Below are positions 24,747 to 33,535 of a stretch of DNA of 48,193 bases, piece after piece. Each line of letters starts with the position of its first letter. Position 1 is the first letter of the stretch. The notes under the pieces are model-generated. The model was not told the origin of the DNA. It saw only the letters and a list, made by a program, of their open reading frames with translations, and did not search any database. The position numbers were made by a program, and so were the translations under genes. The DNA is from Pseudomonadota bacterium (lineage in GTDB: Bacteria; Pseudomonadota; Gammaproteobacteria; Burkholderiales; SHXO01): positions 1 through 48,193 of the forward strand of contig JAEZCG010000242.1 of NCBI GenBank assembly GCA_023430065.1, in the 5' to 3' direction.

Positions 24747-25739
24747 TCAATCCAGGTAGCCGGTCTCGCTCTGGATGATCGGCGTCCACCGCGCGATCTC
24801 CGCCTGCAGCAGGTCGCGCAGCCCGGCCGGTGTGACCTTCCGATCGTCGACCGGCTCGCCGCCGAGTTCCTTGAAGCGCCGGATCACCTCAGGGTCCTTC
24901 AGTGCCTTGCGCAGCGCGTTGCCGAATCCGTCCAGCGCAGCCTTCGGCGTGCCCTTCGGCGCGTACACGCCGTGCCAGACGATCACCTCGAAGTCCTTCA
25001 GCCCGCCTTCGATCAGGGTTGGCGCCTGGGGCAGCGAGCCGATGCGCGTGCGCGTCGCCACGCCGTACATCTTCACCTTCTTCGCGCGGATGTAGGACAG
25101 CGTCTGAGTGGTCTGGTCGCACAGCAGATCCACGTGGCCGCCGACCAGGGCCGTCATCGCCGGCGCCGTCCCCTGGAACGGCACGGTGGTCAGCTGCAGC
25201 CCGAGCGTGCGCCGCAGCTGCATCGCGCACATGTGGGAAGCCGCGCCCGGACCGGCGTGGGCCAGGTTGATCCTGTCCCTGTTCGCACGCAGGTAGGCGG
25301 TGAGCGACTGCATGTCGTTTGGCGGCAGGTCGGCACGACCCACCAGCGTCATCGGGACGTCCACCACCTGGCCGATGTACTCGAAGCTGTTCAGCGCGTC
25401 GAAGGGCAAGTCCCGGTACAGCGCGCGGCTGGTCGCCATGCCGTTGTGATGCAGCAGGAAGGTGTAGCCGTCCTTCTTTGCGCGCGCCACATGGCCGGCG
25501 CCGATGGTGCCGCCGGCGCCGGTGCGGTTTTCCACCACCACCGACTTGCCGAGCGTTTTGCTCATCGCATTGGCGAGAACGCGCGCCACCGTGTCCGTCG
25601 GGCCGCCGGCCGAGAAGGGCACCACCAGCGCGACCGGACGCGCGGGCCAGGGCCGCGAGGCGGCGCAACCGACAGCGGGCATGGCGATCAGGAGCGAGAG
25701 CAGACCGAGCGTGACGAAACGCGCGACGGCCCGGATCAT
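24747..25739 (-). CDS. Bug family tripartite tricarboxylate transporter binding protein (TctC)
   Basis: A 330-residue extracytoplasmic solute receptor. The signal peptide is at residues 1-26 (ending MPAVGC-AAS; the Cys gives a weak lipobox). The family start WPARPVALVVPFSAGGPTD and TGAGGTIGAGHVARAKKDGYT block follow, and VPFQGTAPAMTALVGGHVDLL and VYAPKGTPKA confirm Bug/TctC. These proteins bind carboxylates for TctAB transporters; betaproteobacteria carry hundreds as orphans, as here. ATG 25739 begins two bases after the dehydratase stop, so both are on one mRNA and the ligand may be a sugar acid fed to that enzyme. Confidence 0.9.
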   Translation of the reverse strand: MIRAVARFVTLGLLSLLIAMPAVGCAASRPWPARPVALVVPFSAGGPTDTVARVLANAMSKTLGKSVVVENRTGAGGTIGAGHVARAKKDGYTFLLHHNGMATSRALYRDLPFDALNSFEYIGQVVDVPMTLVGRADLPPNDMQSLTAYLRANRDRINLAHAGPGAASHMCAMQLRRTLGLQLTTVPFQGTAPAMTALVGGHVDLLCDQTTQTLSYIRAKKVKMYGVATRTRIGSLPQAPTLIEGGLKDFEVIVWHGVYAPKGTPKAALDGFGNALRKALKDPEVIRRFKELGGEPVDDRKVTPAGLRDLLQAEIARWTPIIQSETGYLD

Positions 25740-25741
25740 GA

Positions 25742-27466
25742 TCAGTGAATTTCCGGCTCCGGCGTCGGCGCCGTGCCTTCGAGAAAGCGGAAGTCGCAGC
25801 CTTCGTTGGCCTGCGTGATGTGCTCGGAGAAGATGGCGCCGTAGCCGCGCTGGAACTTCCTCGCCGGCTGCTTCCATGCCGCGCGGCGCCGCGCCATCTC
25901 CTCTTCGGTCACCTTCAGCTCGAGACGGCGGCCGGGGACGTCGAGTTCGATCAGGTCGCCGGACTGCACGAACGCCAGCGGGCCGCCGATGTAACTCTCC
26001 GGTGCGACGTGCAGCACGCACGCACCGTAGCTGGTGCCGCTCATGCGAGCGTCGGACAGGCGCACCATGTCGCGCACGCCTTGCTTCAACAGCTTCTTCG
26101 GGATCGGCAGCATGCCCCACTCGGGCATGCCCGGTCCGCCGAGCGGTCCCGCATTGCGCAGCACCAGGACGCAGTCGGCGTCCACCTCCAGCGCCTCGTC
26201 GTCGATGCGTGCGGCCATGTCATTGTAGTCCTCGAACACCACCGCCCTGCCGGTATGCCGCAGCAGCTTGGGGTCGGCAGCGGTCGGCTTGATGACGGCG
26301 CCGTCGGGTGCGAGATTGCCGCGCAGCACGACCAGCCCGCCGGTCGCCTTCACCGGCTTGTCCAGCGGCGCGATGACCTCGTGCAGGTAGCTCCTGGCGC
26401 CGGCGATGTTCTCTCCGAGCGTCCGGCCGTTGACCGTCTTCTGCGAACCGTCGATCAGGCTGCCCAGTTCGGCCATCAACGCCGGCAGGCCGCCGGCGTA
26501 GTAGAAATCCTCCATCAGATACTTGCCCGAGGGCCGTACGTTGGCGAGCAGCGGCACCTTGGCCGAGATCGCATCGAAGCGCTCCAGCGGCAGCTTCAAT
26601 CCGGCGCGTCCGGCCATGGCGACGAGGTGCACGATGGCATTGGTTGAGCCACCGAGCGCCATGAGCACGGCGATGGCGTTGTCGAACGAGCCGTCGGTGA
26701 GGATGTCGCGCGGTTTGAGGTCCTCCCACACCATCTCGACGATGCGGCGGCCGCAGGCCTCGGCCATACGCGAGTGATTGGAGTCGACCGCGGGAATCGC
26801 CGAGGAGGCAGGCAGCGCGAGTCCGAGGGTCTCGGCCAGGCTCATCATGGTCGCGGCGGTCCCCATGGTCATGCAGGTCCCCGCCGAGCGCGCGATGCCT
26901 TCCTCGATCTCGCCCCACGCGCGCTCGTCGATGTTGCCGGCGCGCAGTTCCGCCCAGTATTTCCACGAATCGCTGCCGCTGCCCAGGGTGTTGCCGCGCC
27001 AGTTGCCGCGTAGCATCGGGCCGGCAGGCATGAACACCGTCGGCAGGTTCATCGATACCGCGCCCATGATGAGCGCCGGCGTGGTCTTGTCGCAGCCGCC
27101 CATCAGGACGCAGCCGTCGGCGGGATAGGAGCGAAGCAGTTCCTCCGTCTCCATCGCCAGCAGGTTGCGATAGAGCATGGTGGTCGGCTTCTGAAAAGGC
27201 TCCGACAGCGAGATGGCGGGCATCTCCAGCGGAAACCCGCCCGCTTGCCACACACCACGCTTGACCTCCTCCACCCGCTGCTTGAAGTGGGTGTGGCACT
27301 GGTTGATGTCGCTCCAGGTATTGATGACGGCGATCACCGGTTTGCCGCCGTAGTCCTCGCGTGAATAGCCCATCTGCAGGGTGCGCGAACGGTGGCCGAA
27401 GGAGCGCAGGTCCTTTGCGCCGTACCACCGGTGGCTGCGCAGTTCTTCTGGTTTCTTGCGTGCCAT
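25742..27466 (-). CDS. IlvD/Edd family dehydratase, probable sugar-acid (L-arabinonate/xylonate-type) dehydratase
   Basis: A 574-residue enzyme with the three Fe-S-binding cysteines of the family: Cys57 (INQCHTHF), Cys125 (GGCDKTTP) and Cys198 (GTCMTMGTA). The opening LRSHRWYG, the length and the LSDARMSGT block resemble L-arabinonate and D-xylonate dehydratases more than the branched-chain enzyme IlvD. It would dehydrate a sugar acid to a 2-keto-3-deoxy acid using a [2Fe-2S] cluster and Mg2+. ATG 27466 is chosen because it aligns with the family start, though no ribosome site is clear; TTG 27502 would add 12 unlikely residues. It leads an operon with a TctC protein. Confidence 0.87.
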   Translation of the reverse strand: MARKKPEELRSHRWYGAKDLRSFGHRSRTLQMGYSREDYGGKPVIAVINTWSDINQCHTHFKQRVEEVKRGVWQAGGFPLEMPAISLSEPFQKPTTMLYRNLLAMETEELLRSYPADGCVLMGGCDKTTPALIMGAVSMNLPTVFMPAGPMLRGNWRGNTLGSGSDSWKYWAELRAGNIDERAWGEIEEGIARSAGTCMTMGTAATMMSLAETLGLALPASSAIPAVDSNHSRMAEACGRRIVEMVWEDLKPRDILTDGSFDNAIAVLMALGGSTNAIVHLVAMAGRAGLKLPLERFDAISAKVPLLANVRPSGKYLMEDFYYAGGLPALMAELGSLIDGSQKTVNGRTLGENIAGARSYLHEVIAPLDKPVKATGGLVVLRGNLAPDGAVIKPTAADPKLLRHTGRAVVFEDYNDMAARIDDEALEVDADCVLVLRNAGPLGGPGMPEWGMLPIPKKLLKQGVRDMVRLSDARMSGTSYGACVLHVAPESYIGGPLAFVQSGDLIELDVPGRRLELKVTEEEMARRRAAWKQPARKFQRGYGAIFSEHITQANEGCDFRFLEGTAPTPEPEIH

Positions 27467-27555
27467 GTGGATCGTGACGTGACGTGTCGGTCGTGGGAAC
27501 AATGGGGCAACGTTAGCATTAATCCGTCGCCGCCTGTTTCGCGCCCGGGACAGGT

Positions 27556-27592
27556 CAAAAAAAGCCCGGCGGCACCGAAGTACCGGCCGGGC
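27556..27592 (-). terminator. Rho-independent terminator of the hsp20 operon
   Basis: On the minus strand a GCCCGGC/GCCGGGC stem continues into GGTAC-TTCG-GTGCC, with a stable cUUCGg-type tetraloop, and is followed by seven T (complement of 27557-27563). It is about 80 bases past the hsp20 stop and is the clearest terminator in the window. Confidence 0.88.
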
Positions 27593-27674
27593 ATGCTCAC
27601 CGCAACGGCTTGTGGCTGCCTTGCGGTGCAGTTCCGGAGGCTGGAGAAGCGCTCAGGAGTGGAGGAGAAACCGT

Positions 27675-28097
27675 CTACATCACCGTGATCTTCTTCTTGG
27701 TGGTCGCTTCGCGCTTGGGAAGCGTCAACGTCAGCACGCCATTCTCATATCGGGCCTCGGCGCCGGTCTCGTCCACCGGTTGCGGCAGGCTGAGCGTGCG
27801 CGACATCGCACCGTAGGAACGCTCGCTGTGGATGACGCGCTCGCCTTCCTTCTCCTCCTTGGCGCTGCGCGCCTCGGCGAGGATGGTGACGTCGGTGCCA
27901 TCCACGGACACCTTGATGTCTTCCTTCTTTACGCCGGGGATGTCGGCGGTGATCCGGTACGCCTTGTCATCCTCCGTCGCGTCGATCCGGATCGTCTCGA
28001 TCTGCGGTGCCTGCGCCATCCGCACCGGTCGAAAGACCAAGCCCCGCATCATGTCGTCCAGCTCCTGAAACGGGTCCAGCCGTCTGATGTTCGCCAT
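27675..28097 (-). CDS. Small heat shock protein, Hsp20/alpha-crystallin family
   Basis: A 140-residue protein with an N-terminal arm (ANIRRLDPFQELDDMMRGL) and an alpha-crystallin domain from about residue 35 to 130. The domain contains ADIPGVKKEDIKVSVDG, ERSYGAMSRTLSLP and the family hallmark YENGVLTLTLPK. The C-terminal tail is short and lacks a classic I-x-I motif, ending ITVM. It holds unfolded proteins in an ATP-independent way. ATG 28097 follows GGTGGA; GTG 28106 is an alternative. It lies 11 bases after the DUF2934 gene, so both are one operon, under an FNR/Dnr-like site and closed by a strong terminator. Confidence 0.93.
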   Translation of the reverse strand: MANIRRLDPFQELDDMMRGLVFRPVRMAQAPQIETIRIDATEDDKAYRITADIPGVKKEDIKVSVDGTDVTILAEARSAKEEKEGERVIHSERSYGAMSRTLSLPQPVDETGAEARYENGVLTLTLPKREATTKKKITVM

Positions 28098-28108
28098 GTG
28101 TTCCACCG

Positions 28109-28426
28109 TCAGAATGTCGAATCACCGAGGCGACGGAGCTCATCCTCCGCCTCGAACCAGTCCTGCTCCGGGGACCCGCCCACGAAGCCGCGGCGTTCCG
28201 CACGGAAATACGCAGCTTCCGCCACCCGACGCTGCCACTCGCCCTGCTCCGCCGGGGCGGCCCGCGGCACCATTCCGGCTTGGATGATTGCGCTGTCCGA
28301 TGCAGTCGCCGGCTGGCTGCGTGCGCGCAGCGTCTTGGTGTCTGGCGTTGCCGGGGGCTTCTCCGCGGCCGCACGGCGCCGCGGCCTTCCTGCCGTGCCC
28401 GTCGTCGTCGTATTGCTGGTACTCAT
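28109..28426 (-). CDS. DUF2934 domain protein
   Basis: A 105-residue protein. The first 60 residues are low-complexity (Thr-rich, then RPRRRAAAEKPPATP). The C-terminal domain RVAEAAYFRAERRGFVGGSPEQDWFEAEDEL (about 70-100) is the DUF2934 signature. DUF2934 genes often sit beside hsp20 and other stress genes, as here, but no function is known. The basic, disordered N-terminus could contact nucleic acid. ATG 28426 has a good AGGAG site. Confidence 0.8.
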   Translation of the reverse strand: MSTSNTTTTGTAGRPRRRAAAEKPPATPDTKTLRARSQPATASDSAIIQAGMVPRAAPAEQGEWQRRVAEAAYFRAERRGFVGGSPEQDWFEAEDELRRLGDSTF

Positions 28427-28504
28427 GTCATATCGCTCCTTGCCAATCCACGACCGCGGGCAACGCCGTCGATCGCAGTGTCGATCGCTTTCGCGATGGG
28501 GTCC

Positions 28505-28518
28505 TTGACTTACGTCAA
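28505..28518. promoter_or_regulatory. FNR/Dnr-like operator upstream of DUF2934-hsp20
   Basis: TTGAC-TTAC-GTCAA is a perfect 14-bp dyad matching the CRP/FNR superfamily pattern (FNR: TTGAT-N4-ATCAA), about 80 bases upstream of the DUF2934 start. It suggests control by oxygen limitation or nitric oxide. A clear -10 box was not found. Confidence 0.6.
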
Positions 28519-28530
28519 CTGTCGCGCACG

Positions 28531-28555
28531 GCGTGCAGTGACGAGGACTGCACGC
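28531..28555. other. Perfect 9-bp inverted repeat
   Basis: GCGTGCAGT and ACTGCACGC with a 7-base spacer form a 25-bp dyad, 13 bases beyond the FNR-like site and 100 bases past the polX stop. No T-run follows on the minus strand. It is either a second operator for the hsp20 operon or a hairpin at the polX 3' end. Confidence 0.5.
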
Positions 28556-28658
28556 CTGCGCACGCCCTGTAATTTCTGCACGACACGAACGCCGTGCGTG
28601 CATCATCCTGGCGCTGCCGTGTGACCTCGCGATGGCGCGAAACGATCCCTTGCGCCGC

Positions 28659-30398
28659 TCACACGCGTGCGCGTCGCGTACGCGCTCGCACGGCGCGGCG
28701 AACCGCTTCGAGCGGCTGCGCATTCAGTACGTGCTCCCGTCCGATCCATCCGCGCCGGGCCTGGCCTACGGCGAAGCGGACTAACTCCAGTTCCTGGCGC
28801 GAACGGGCATCGGAGCACAGCGCGAGCCGCACGCTCTCGTCCCTGGCCATCCGGCAATGCACGTCGCTCAGCCCGCCGCGTTCCGGATGCGCGCTCAGTT
28901 CGAGCGCGATGCCGCGCTGCCGCGCTCTGTGCAGTACCTTCTGCATGTCGACCTCCCAGGCTTGCCCAGGGTCGCCTGGGTGCTGCGCCAGCGGATGGGC
29001 GAGCACGTGCAGGTGGGGGTCGTCGAGGGCGCGCAGCAGGCGCGCGGTCTGCTTCGCGCGAGACAGATCGAAGCGGCTGTGCACGGCTGCGATCACGACG
29101 TCCAGCGTCGCGAGCACCGAGTCGGGCAGCCCGAGCGCCCCGTCCTCCCGAATCTCGACCTCCACGCCCTTGAGCACCACGAAGTCCGACACGCGGGCAT
29201 TGAGTCGATCGATCTGCGCGCCTTGCCTCGCCAATGCGTCGGCGTCGAGCCCGCGCCCGAGAGCCGGCGCGAAGGCGAGGTCCGCAATGGCCAGGTACTT
29301 CAGGCCGCGCGCGCGTGCGGCTCGCGCCATCTGCTCGAGCGAGTCTGCGCCGTCGCCGTCACGCGTGCGAACGTGCAGATCGCCCTGGAGATCGGCCGGT
29401 TCGATCAGCTGCGGAAGATCGCCCGAGGCGGCCGCCTCGATCTCGCCGCGGTCCTCGCGCAACTCGGGTGGAATCCACGGCAATCCGACTGCGTCGTACA
29501 CCGATTCCTCGGTCGCACCGGCGACACGCCGTTCTTCGCGGAACACGCCGTACTCGTTGAGCTTCAGGCCCCGCTCCAGTGCCAGCCGTCGGATCACGAT
29601 GTTGTGCGCCTTCGAGCCGGTGAAGTAGACCATGGCCGCGCCAAGACTCTCGTGCGGGACCACGCGCACGTCGACCTGGAGCCCGCACTTGAGGCGGACC
29701 GTGGCGCGTGTCGTACCGCTCGCCTCGACGGCCACCACGTCGGCGTAATGCGCCAGCCGGTCCCTGACCGGTTCGTACGCAGAGGCGACCACCACGAGAT
29801 CGAGGTCCCCCACCGTCTCGCGCATGCGCCGGTAGCTTCCCGCGATCTCCACCCGCTCGATTCCCGCCGCCGCACGCAGATGCGCGGCGAGCGCTTCGCC
29901 GTGTTGCGCAGCGACGGCAAGCTTCATGCGCCGTTCGCCGGGCATGCGCTGCAGCGCCTCGAGGATCTTGCTCTCGGTCTTCTCGCCAAAGCCCGGCAGG
30001 GCGCGGATGCGTTGCGACAGGGCTGCGGCCCGCAACTGATCCACGGAGCGCACGTCCAGGTCGTGCCATAGCACCTTGACCCGCTTGGGGCCGAGCCCGG
30101 GCACTTTCAGCAGGCCGACGACGCTCGACGGGACTTCCTTCTCCAACCGCCGCAGGAAGTCGCAGCCACCCGTGTCCAGGATCTCCTGGACCTTGAGCGC
30201 CAGATCCTCGCCGATTCCCGGGATCTCGGTGAGTGCCATGCCCCCCGCGACGATCGCGCGCAGATCCTCGCCGAGGTCGCGCACGCTGCGCGCCGCATTG
30301 CGATAGGCACGAACCCGAAAGGGATTCGCCGACTGGATTTCGAGCACGTCGGCGATCTCGTCGAAGATCGCAGCGACCGTGGCGTTGTCTGCGGCCAT
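28659..30398 (-). CDS. polX: Family X DNA polymerase (PolX) with degenerate PHP domain
   Basis: A 579-residue protein of normal PolX length. It has helix-hairpin-helix segments (IPGIGEDLA, VPGLGPKRV, LPGFGEKTE) and the polymerase palm with GSYRR (187-191), the metal pair Asp198/Asp200 (GDLD) and a third Asp243 (QVDV). The polymerase site is intact. The C-terminal PHP domain (about 335-560), which gives bacterial PolX its 3'-5' exonuclease, keeps His342, Glu413, His440, His468 and Asp530. It has lost three ligands: HxH became HVR (Arg344), TDH became ADL (Leu374) and SDAH became SDAR (Arg532). Nuclease activity is probably weak or absent. AGGAAA precedes ATG 30398. The likely role is gap filling in base excision repair. 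Confidence 0.93.
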   Translation of the reverse strand: MAADNATVAAIFDEIADVLEIQSANPFRVRAYRNAARSVRDLGEDLRAIVAGGMALTEIPGIGEDLALKVQEILDTGGCDFLRRLEKEVPSSVVGLLKVPGLGPKRVKVLWHDLDVRSVDQLRAAALSQRIRALPGFGEKTESKILEALQRMPGERRMKLAVAAQHGEALAAHLRAAAGIERVEIAGSYRRMRETVGDLDLVVVASAYEPVRDRLAHYADVVAVEASGTTRATVRLKCGLQVDVRVVPHESLGAAMVYFTGSKAHNIVIRRLALERGLKLNEYGVFREERRVAGATEESVYDAVGLPWIPPELREDRGEIEAAASGDLPQLIEPADLQGDLHVRTRDGDGADSLEQMARAARARGLKYLAIADLAFAPALGRGLDADALARQGAQIDRLNARVSDFVVLKGVEVEIREDGALGLPDSVLATLDVVIAAVHSRFDLSRAKQTARLLRALDDPHLHVLAHPLAQHPGDPGQAWEVDMQKVLHRARQRGIALELSAHPERGGLSDVHCRMARDESVRLALCSDARSRQELELVRFAVGQARRGWIGREHVLNAQPLEAVRRAVRARTRRARV

Positions 30399-30500
30399 TC
30401 GCGTTTCCTGGAAAGGCGAACGGGAATTGTGCGCGCCTCATCCCCTGCCTGCCTCGGGTCCCCAGGGCGGGCTCGGATTGCCTCGGTGTCCCGGCTCCCG

Positions 30501-31376
30501 TCAGCGATCCGGCGCCGAACGACCTTCCGAGCGGCCGCGCGCGGCCAGCATCGCCGGCACCAGCAGGGCGGCCTGCACGAGGAAGAAGACGATGGCGAAG
30601 GACAGGAACTGCGTCCGGCCCGGCAGGCCGACGGCAACCAGGGTTGCCATGCTCACGCTGCGGGCCGGGAACGCTGCTGCCATCGTGAGCACATGGACAT
30701 CCGACCAGCATGCGATGCGGGCGAGCGCCACGCCCAGCAGCGCGGCGAGCGCGGTGAACAGCGCACTGGTCAGCACCAGACTGCCGAGGTGGGCGGCGAT
30801 GGTGGAGGCCTGGTCCAGCACAATGGCGCCCAGCAGCGCCGCCAGGGCTGCGAGGCTGACCCATTGCAGTCGTGAGCGGTTGCGCGCAACGAAGCCGGGG
30901 ACGAGTTGGCGCACCAGCATGCCGACGGCGAGCGGCAGCAGCAGCCCGGTGGCGATCAGGCGCATCACCGTGGGAGGCGAGAGCTGCACTGCATGGCCCG
31001 TGATGGCGAAAAGATCGAATCCCGCCTGCACCACCCACGGCATGGTGAAGGTGGCGATGACGCTGGACAGAGCGGTAAGTGTCACCGACAGGGCCACGTC
31101 CGCGCGGGCCAGCACGCAGAAATAGTTGGAAACCGGCGCCTGTGCGGCGGCCGCGACCAGTATCAGCCCGCCGGCGACGGTCGGATCGGGGTCGAGCAAC
31201 ACGAGCAGCGCGGCTGCTACCAGCGGCAGGACAAGCAGTTGCCCCGCGAGGGCGAGTGTGGTGCGCAGTGGATCGTGCAGCGCACGCTGCAGATCCCCGG
31301 GCGTGAGTTCGAGCCCGACGATGGTCATGACGAGCATGACCAATGGCGGAATGAGCGATTCGACCGGCAGCGGCAT
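30501..31376 (-). CDS. Bile acid:sodium symporter (BASS) family transporter
   Basis: A 291-residue membrane protein with eight to ten hydrophobic helices, a first conserved block VGLELTPGDLQRAL and a crossover-like AAAAQAPVSNYFCVLA region. These features fit the BASS/arsenite-transporter superfamily. The solute is unknown; bacterial relatives take up steroids, organic anions or pantoate-like acids with Na+. It lies 24 bases after the YciI gene, so co-transcription is likely. Next to the glycogen cluster I see no functional link. Confidence 0.8.
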   Translation of the reverse strand: MPLPVESLIPPLVMLVMTIVGLELTPGDLQRALHDPLRTTLALAGQLLVLPLVAAALLVLLDPDPTVAGGLILVAAAAQAPVSNYFCVLARADVALSVTLTALSSVIATFTMPWVVQAGFDLFAITGHAVQLSPPTVMRLIATGLLLPLAVGMLVRQLVPGFVARNRSRLQWVSLAALAALLGAIVLDQASTIAAHLGSLVLTSALFTALAALLGVALARIACWSDVHVLTMAAAFPARSVSMATLVAVGLPGRTQFLSFAIVFFLVQAALLVPAMLAARGRSEGRSAPDR

Positions 31377-31400
31377 GGCGAAGCGCCGGGTCGGGTGCGG

Positions 31401-31715
31401 CTAGGGCTGCAGGGTCACGGTATTGGGGCGGCCCGTCGTCCACGTCCAGGGACGGATCTCGACCCAGGCGAACAGGCCGTCACGGCTGTATGGATCCTCG
31501 CGCACGAATGCCTCGACGACCTCGATGCTCTCGGCCTCGACGATGAGCAGCATGCCGTTCATGCGCTGACCGTCGTCCGACTGGGTCGGTCCACCGTGGT
31601 GCAACGTCACGCCGTGCTCCGCGGCAGTGCCCAGATACTGACGATGAAGATCGCGCAATGCCGCGCGCACCTGTTCGTGTCCGGGTTTGTCCGTACCGAG
31701 GATGACGAAGTACAT
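31401..31715 (-). CDS. YciI family protein
   Basis: A 104-residue ferredoxin-like protein. It has the family start MYFVILGTDKPG, a central LHHGGPTQSDDG with a conserved His and Asp, and the EAFVREDPYSRDGLFAWVEIRPW ending. YciI homologues can be small dehalogenase-like or stress proteins; in vivo functions are mostly unknown. It heads a two-gene unit with the symporter. The 166-base spacer upstream shows only a weak possible -10 (CATAAT on the minus strand, 31835-31840). Confidence 0.85.
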   Translation of the reverse strand: MYFVILGTDKPGHEQVRAALRDLHRQYLGTAAEHGVTLHHGGPTQSDDGQRMNGMLLIVEAESIEVVEAFVREDPYSRDGLFAWVEIRPWTWTTGRPNTVTLQP

Positions 31716-31881
31716 CTCAGGGGTGGGTCGCTGACTTGTGCGTTGTACTGATTTGCGCGGGTGCCCCGTCCGAGCTGATCCGATTCGGTGAAGCGTGCCA
31801 TTGCGTAGCGTGTATCTCTCCGCAGGCTGAGGTGATTATGCGGCATGTGACCGCGTGATGACATCCGTTTTGCGCACCCGG

Positions 31882-33510
31882 CTAGCTGTCGTCTCCAGGC
31901 GCCACCGACGCGCCCACATCGCCCAGCATCTCGCGTGCACGGCGCGCAATGCATGCCTCGGACATGACGGACGTGTCGAACTCCACCGCGATGTCCTGCT
32001 CCGCTGGCGACAGCGGTTCGCGCGTGCGCAGCTGCTGCTCGAGCACCTGCAGGGTCGCTTCCGAGGCATCGCTGGCGGCGGCCTGCCGCGCCTGCACCCG
32101 CGCGCGCAGCACCTCCTCGCGTGCCACGAAGCTTGCGATGCGCGCCGGCACACCCTCCTCGCCGGCAATGCGCAGGAAGGCGTCGCGCCGGTCCCTGCGC
32201 AGGAAGGTCGCGTCCACCAGCACGGAGAATCCGGCGCGCAGGATGTCGCGTGCGAGCGCCGCCAGGTGCGCGTACGTCCGGGCGGTAAAGTCCTGTGCAT
32301 AGATCCCGCTGTCGAGCGCGGAATCGGTGCGGCCGCCCGGGTCCAGTCCGCTCAGCCGCTTGCGTTCCACGTCGGAGCGGATGCGTATCGCGCCGGTTGC
32401 CTCCAGCATGCGCTGAGCGCCCCAGGTCTTGCCCGATCCGGAGACACCGTGCAGCAGCACGAGTCTCGGCGCCGCGGGACGGCGCAGCCCATCGGCGAGT
32501 GTGACCAGCCCGGTGCAGCGACGCGCGGACGCGCGCAGCTCATCGCCATCGGCGGGCTGCTGTGTCGCTCGCAACGCGGCGACCTTGGCACGCACCAGTG
32601 CACGATACACTTCGTAGTAGCGCAACAGCGCGAGACCCGCGTAGTCGCCGCTGTGCGAACACCACGCATCGACGAAGCGCGCGGCCAGGTCGGAACGCGC
32701 GTGCGCGTGCAGATCCATCGCGAGAAAGGAGACTTCGTTCACCACGTCGATCCAGCGCAGCGCCTCATCGAACTCCAGCGCATCGAACAGGACGGCGCGA
32801 CCGTCCAGCAGGGCGATGTTGCCCAGGTGCAGGTCCCCGTGGCACTCGCGAATCCTGCCTTGTTGCTTGCGCAGCGTCATCAGCGGCGCGAGACGCACGC
32901 CTTCGTGCTCTGTCCAGACCTGCAGTTCGGCCAGGCGAGGTGCCATCTCGTCCTCGAGCCGCGCACGAATCGGCGCGAAGTTGTCCGCGGCGACTGCGCG
33001 GATCCGCGCCGGCGTGCCGAAATCCGCATCGTGCGGCGCAATGGCAGCCGCGTCATGGAATGCCGCAAGCTGCCGCGCGATGTCGTCGATGTGCTCGGGG
33101 GCGAGCGCGCCCGCATCCGCCAGCCGGTCGAGCACGCTCTCCTGCGGAAAGCGGCGCATCTTCACCGCATACTCGATCGGCGTGCCCGCACCCTCCACCT
33201 GCGGCGCACCGGAAGTGCCGGTGATGGGGACCACTCCCAGATAGACGTCCGGGGCAAGTCGCCGGTTGATGCGCAGTTCCTCTTCGCAGAAGTGCTTCCG
33301 TCGAGCGAGCGTGGTGAAGTCGAGAAAACCCAGGTTCACGGCCTTCTTGATCTTGTACGCGTGCCCGCCGGTCAGGAACACGTGCGAGATGTGCGTCTCC
33401 AGATGTTCGACCGTCCCCGGCTCGGGATATGCCGCCGGGTCGCGCAGCGCATCGGCCAAATGCGCGCCGCGCGCATCGTCGTCGTGTGACGTCCGGTCGG
33501 GACGTGTCAC
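31882..33510 (-). CDS. Aminoglycoside-phosphotransferase-like kinase fused to P-loop ATPase/kinase
   Basis: A 542-residue two-domain protein. Residues 1 to about 340 are kinase-like, with AYKIKKAVNLGFLDF holding a Lys and the catalytic loop HGDLHLGNI followed by FDALEFDE. Residues about 355-540 are an AAA_33-type P-loop domain with Walker A HGVSGSGKT and a VDATFLRRDRR segment. The pair is a known family (COG0645/COG2187) of unknown substrate. GTG 33510 starts 25 bases after the GH57 gene stop, so it is the last gene of the glgC-GH57-GH57 operon. A role in phosphorylating a sugar or oligosaccharide is an inference from that position. Confidence 0.85.
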   Translation of the reverse strand: MTRPDRTSHDDDARGAHLADALRDPAAYPEPGTVEHLETHISHVFLTGGHAYKIKKAVNLGFLDFTTLARRKHFCEEELRINRRLAPDVYLGVVPITGTSGAPQVEGAGTPIEYAVKMRRFPQESVLDRLADAGALAPEHIDDIARQLAAFHDAAAIAPHDADFGTPARIRAVAADNFAPIRARLEDEMAPRLAELQVWTEHEGVRLAPLMTLRKQQGRIRECHGDLHLGNIALLDGRAVLFDALEFDEALRWIDVVNEVSFLAMDLHAHARSDLAARFVDAWCSHSGDYAGLALLRYYEVYRALVRAKVAALRATQQPADGDELRASARRCTGLVTLADGLRRPAAPRLVLLHGVSGSGKTWGAQRMLEATGAIRIRSDVERKRLSGLDPGGRTDSALDSGIYAQDFTARTYAHLAALARDILRAGFSVLVDATFLRRDRRDAFLRIAGEEGVPARIASFVAREEVLRARVQARQAAASDASEATLQVLEQQLRTREPLSPAEQDIAVEFDTSVMSEACIARRAREMLGDVGASVAPGDDS

Positions 33511-33535
33511 GTGCGGGCCGGCCCGTCGCAGGTGC

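Noticed and set aside
29359-31443. A 694-codon minus-strand frame across polX and the symporter gene
   Set aside because: It is a shadow in another frame of two recognised genes on the same strand, with low-complexity composition.
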